From: Anaerolineae bacterium
Lineage (GTDB): Bacteria; Chloroflexota; Anaerolineae; B4-G1
Assembly: GCA_030612185.1 (NCBI GenBank)
Contig: JAUWOI010000233.1
Coordinates: forward strand, 1 to 6,971
Direction: 5' to 3'
Length of the DNA: 6,971 nucleotides
The translations under genes were made by a program, and so were the position numbers. The notes under the pieces are model-generated. The model ran no database searches. It was not told where the DNA came from and worked only from the letters and a program-made list of their open reading frames with translations. Each line of letters opens with the position of its first letter. Positions within the stretch are counted from its first letter, which is position 1. Positions 5,809 through 6,971 of the stretch are shown here, piece after piece.

Positions 5809-5885
5809 AGTGTTGTTTTCTCCCGCTCGGCGAGCTGGTTGAGTTGGAGCAGGGGGAAGGCTTGTTCGATGTTGAGTTGGTTCAC
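5805..5885 (-). pseudogene. Relic of a second DUF1156-type methylase N-terminus (26 codons)
   Basis: A GTG start with an excellent ribosome binding site (AAAGG, six bases upstream) opens a 26-residue frame ending in TGA. The peptide section IEQAFPLLQLNQLAERE parallels the methylase start IEHHFPVNELSALARVE (residues 6-22), and the DNA shares an exact ATCGAACA at the same place. In related methylases this segment is followed by the HKWWA(R/K)R motif, which is missing here. I infer a tandem paralogue whose body was deleted, leaving only its translation start. It may now serve as a leader that feeds ribosomes into the methylase through the ATGA chain. The match is short, so a fortuitous resemblance is possible. 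Confidence 0.5.
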
Positions 5886-5921
5886 CGTTCACCTTTCTTG
5901 CCGACCGTTGGGCCGGCTGCC

Positions 5922-6044
5922 TTATGCCGCCGGCACGTCGACCCGCCCGGTCAGCACCTCGGCGACGGTGTGGGCGGTGATGACGAGCCCTGCGCTCAGG
6001 TCGGGCATTGACTTTGCTTCCCGGATTACTCGCTCACGATACAT
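5922..6044 (-). CDS. Small 40-codon frame ending in VAEVLTGRVDVPAA
   Basis: The frame starts at an ATG inside the 3' end of the 201-residue gene (19-base overlap) and runs MYRERVIREAKSMPDLSAGL... to ...VAEVLTGRVDVPAA. From codon 13 nearly every third base is G or C, which looks like real coding use. There is no clear ribosome binding site before the first ATG; an inner ATG at codon 13 is the alternative start. The end of the frame is repeated, frameshifted, at 2786-2883. It may be a genuine small gene, or the C-terminal stump of a larger gene that once stood here. I do not recognise the family. The space between it and the next frame (5886-5921) holds only the next ribosome binding site. Confidence 0.45.
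   Translation of the reverse strand: MYRERVIREAKSMPDLSAGLVITAHTVAEVLTGRVDVPAA
5929..5966 (-). repeat. Degenerate 37/38-bp direct repeat, copy B
   Basis: This is the partner of 2826-2862. It lies at the 3' end of the 40-codon frame and encodes VAEVLTGRVDVPA there. It keeps the base that is missing from copy A, so this copy appears to be the intact version. With copy A it encloses about 3 kb containing the methylase and its 132-residue partner. Confidence 0.6.
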
Positions 6045-6631
6045 AGAATGTTGCCGAGTAGGCGCTCCAGGTCTGTGGCCTCGGGCGGCTCGATGGGGAC
6101 AGCCAAATCACCCACGCTCGGAGCCTCCGTCTGTTCGTATAGTTCGATGCAGGCCTGAGCAGAGTCGCAGAGTTTCACTGTGCCTTTTGCCCTCTCACCT
6201 TCGTCGAAACCGATAATAGCAAAGTGCATCCCGGCCAGATTGTCGTTGGGCCTCAAGGGGACCTGGCTCACGTCCAGTATCACAATCCCTTCGGACTGGA
6301 GTTCGCTGACGCGGATGGACTGTCCTTGATGCTGGTAGAGCCAGCGTGCCTGGGCACAAAGCAATACGATGGTGCTGCGTTCCCCGCTGCGCAGTATGAA
6401 ATCGCGTACTTCATCCAGCCTGTCCCGCAGAGCACGGTAGTTGCGCCAGAGCCTGCGCCCTAACTCCCAACCCTTGTACCCCAGCGTGGCGACGAACAGC
6501 AGGACGAGCAACCGGGCGCCGTGCTTGAGGGAGAGCACCTGGGCGAAATCAGCGGCTACGCCGACGAGGACGACGTAGAGGCCGCCGACGCCGACCAGGA
6601 AGATGCCCAGTTTCCGCCAATCCGTGCTCAT
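6026..6631 (-). CDS. Two-TM membrane protein of unknown family
   Basis: The 201-residue product starts with two hydrophobic helices, about residues 9-33 (GIFLVGVGGLYVVLVGVAAD) and 39-57 (ARLLVLLFVATLGYKGW), separated by a very short loop, so it is probably a membrane hairpin with both ends in the cytoplasm. An arginine-rich juxtamembrane helix (59-82: RRLWRNYRALRDRLDEVRDF) follows. A soluble domain then spans about 85-200 and includes GIVILDVSQVPL and GMHFAIIGFDEGERAKGTVKLCD, probably alpha/beta. I know no family for it. Its ATG overlaps the stop of the preceding gene (ATGA), with purine-rich GGGAGAGGAGGG just upstream. A small membrane-anchored protein coupled to a methylase cluster could be an effector or sensor, but that is speculation. 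Confidence 0.75.
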   Translation of the reverse strand: MSTDWRKLGIFLVGVGGLYVVLVGVAADFAQVLSLKHGARLLVLLFVATLGYKGWELGRRLWRNYRALRDRLDEVRDFILRSGERSTIVLLCAQARWLYQHQGQSIRVSELQSEGIVILDVSQVPLRPNDNLAGMHFAIIGFDEGERAKGTVKLCDSAQACIELYEQTEAPSVGDLAVPIEPPEATDLERLLGNILCIVSE

Positions 6632-6971
6632 CCCTCCTCTCCCTCGTCATCCCGATAGATGCGCTCGCCCGTCTCCTCGCTGTATTGCCGCAACAGCCCC
6701 CAGGCCACATCCTTGACTTTGCGGTGCTTTTCAAGGAACTCGAAAAAGACAGAGTAGTTGGTCTCCCTTTCGCTGTCTAGTAGTCGCATCAGAGACGAGA
6801 GATGTTGGTAAGCGATTGTCGGAGCCTTTTCTCCGCCAAATGTGATTCTCGAACCTGTATCCAGAGCAAGAGTCGCTCCGCTGCGTGTCGCCTTATCTGG
6901 GCCATCAACGGCAGCCAGTAGCGCACTTACTACTTTTGGTTCAGTGCGCAGCGCACGGAAAGCAGCGATAC
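6628..6971 (-). CDS. Unknown protein, C-terminal part (runs off the window)
   Basis: This open frame enters from the right edge and ends with TGA at 6628-6630, overlapping the next start by four bases. The 113 visible residues include ALLAAVDGPDKATRSG, GSRITFGGEKAPTIAYQHLS, SLMRLLDSERETNYSVFFEF and LEKHRKVKDVAWGLLRQYSE, and end in an acidic tail DDEGEEG. The last 50 residues before the tail look helical and highly charged. No membrane segment, cysteine cluster or recognisable motif is present in this part, so the domain that would reveal its function must lie outside the window. It is the first visible gene of the minus-strand polycistron, so the operon promoter is also outside. Confidence 0.7.
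   Translation of the reverse strand, partial: IAAFRALRTEPKVVSALLAAVDGPDKATRSGATLALDTGSRITFGGEKAPTIAYQHLSSLMRLLDSERETNYSVFFEFLEKHRKVKDVAWGLLRQYSEETGERIYRDDEGEEG

Noticed and set aside
5791..6216. 141-codon plus-strand frame across the gap before the methylase
   Set aside because: It is opposite two minus-strand frames with better start signals and coding bias; its composition is serine/arginine-rich, like a shadow frame.

Overview
The window looks like chromosomal DNA from an environmental bacterium, most likely a member of the Chloroflexota. The evidence is indirect. The plus-strand gene belongs to a family annotated as quinate 5-dehydrogenase that is common in that phylum. Intergenic DNA carries dispersed repeats of the 'TTTGCGTCTCTGCG' and 'CACGGAT' kinds seen in such genomes, and there is a small-protein/nucleotidyltransferase pair of a type I associate with that phylum. 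No rRNA, tRNA or CRISPR array is visible. The taxonomic call is inference.

Layout. Positions 37-867 (minus) encode a PDDEXK-type, DUF559/Vsr-like nuclease domain protein with its own ribosome binding site. The non-coding stretch 868-1244 holds a promoter-like hexamer, a 179-bp MITE-like element (943-1121) with terminal inverted repeats and a duplicated target, and a short 8-bp tandem repeat. Positions 1245-2144 (plus) encode the quinate 5-dehydrogenase-family protein. The convergent intergenic region 2145-2381 holds a 12-bp-stem palindrome and a 12-bp-periodic repeat flanked by dispersed-repeat fragments. Everything from 2382 to the right edge reads on the minus strand as one tightly packed polycistron.

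The polycistron in transcription order is: the C-terminal part of an unrecognised protein (6628-6971); a 201-residue protein with two N-terminal membrane segments (6026-6631); a 40-codon reading frame (5922-6044); a 26-codon relic resembling the start of a second DUF1156/COG1743 methylase (5805-5885); a 6-codon linker frame (5788-5808); an 839-residue Zn-ribbon DNA methyltransferase of the DUF1156/COG1743 type (3272-5791); a 132-residue unknown protein (2874-3272); a frameshifted relic (2786-2883); a 73-residue small protein (2540-2761); and a truncated AbiEii-like nucleotidyltransferase (2382-2543). Most junctions are stop/start overlaps (ATGA or TGATG), so translational coupling is likely.

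The most interesting parts are the methylase polycistron and its scars. The methylase has an embryonic paralogue start just upstream. A 37-38-bp degenerate direct repeat at 2826-2862 and 5929-5966 brackets the methylase plus the 132-residue gene; its differences are all transitions plus one indel, and both copies read as VAxVLxGRVxVPA on the minus strand. This suggests a module that has been duplicated, rearranged and partly lost. A DNA methylase beside a membrane protein, unknown small partners, a toxin-like nucleotidyltransferase remnant and a nearby PDDEXK nuclease gene is the kind of mix found in defence islands, but no complete known defence system can be named from this sequence.
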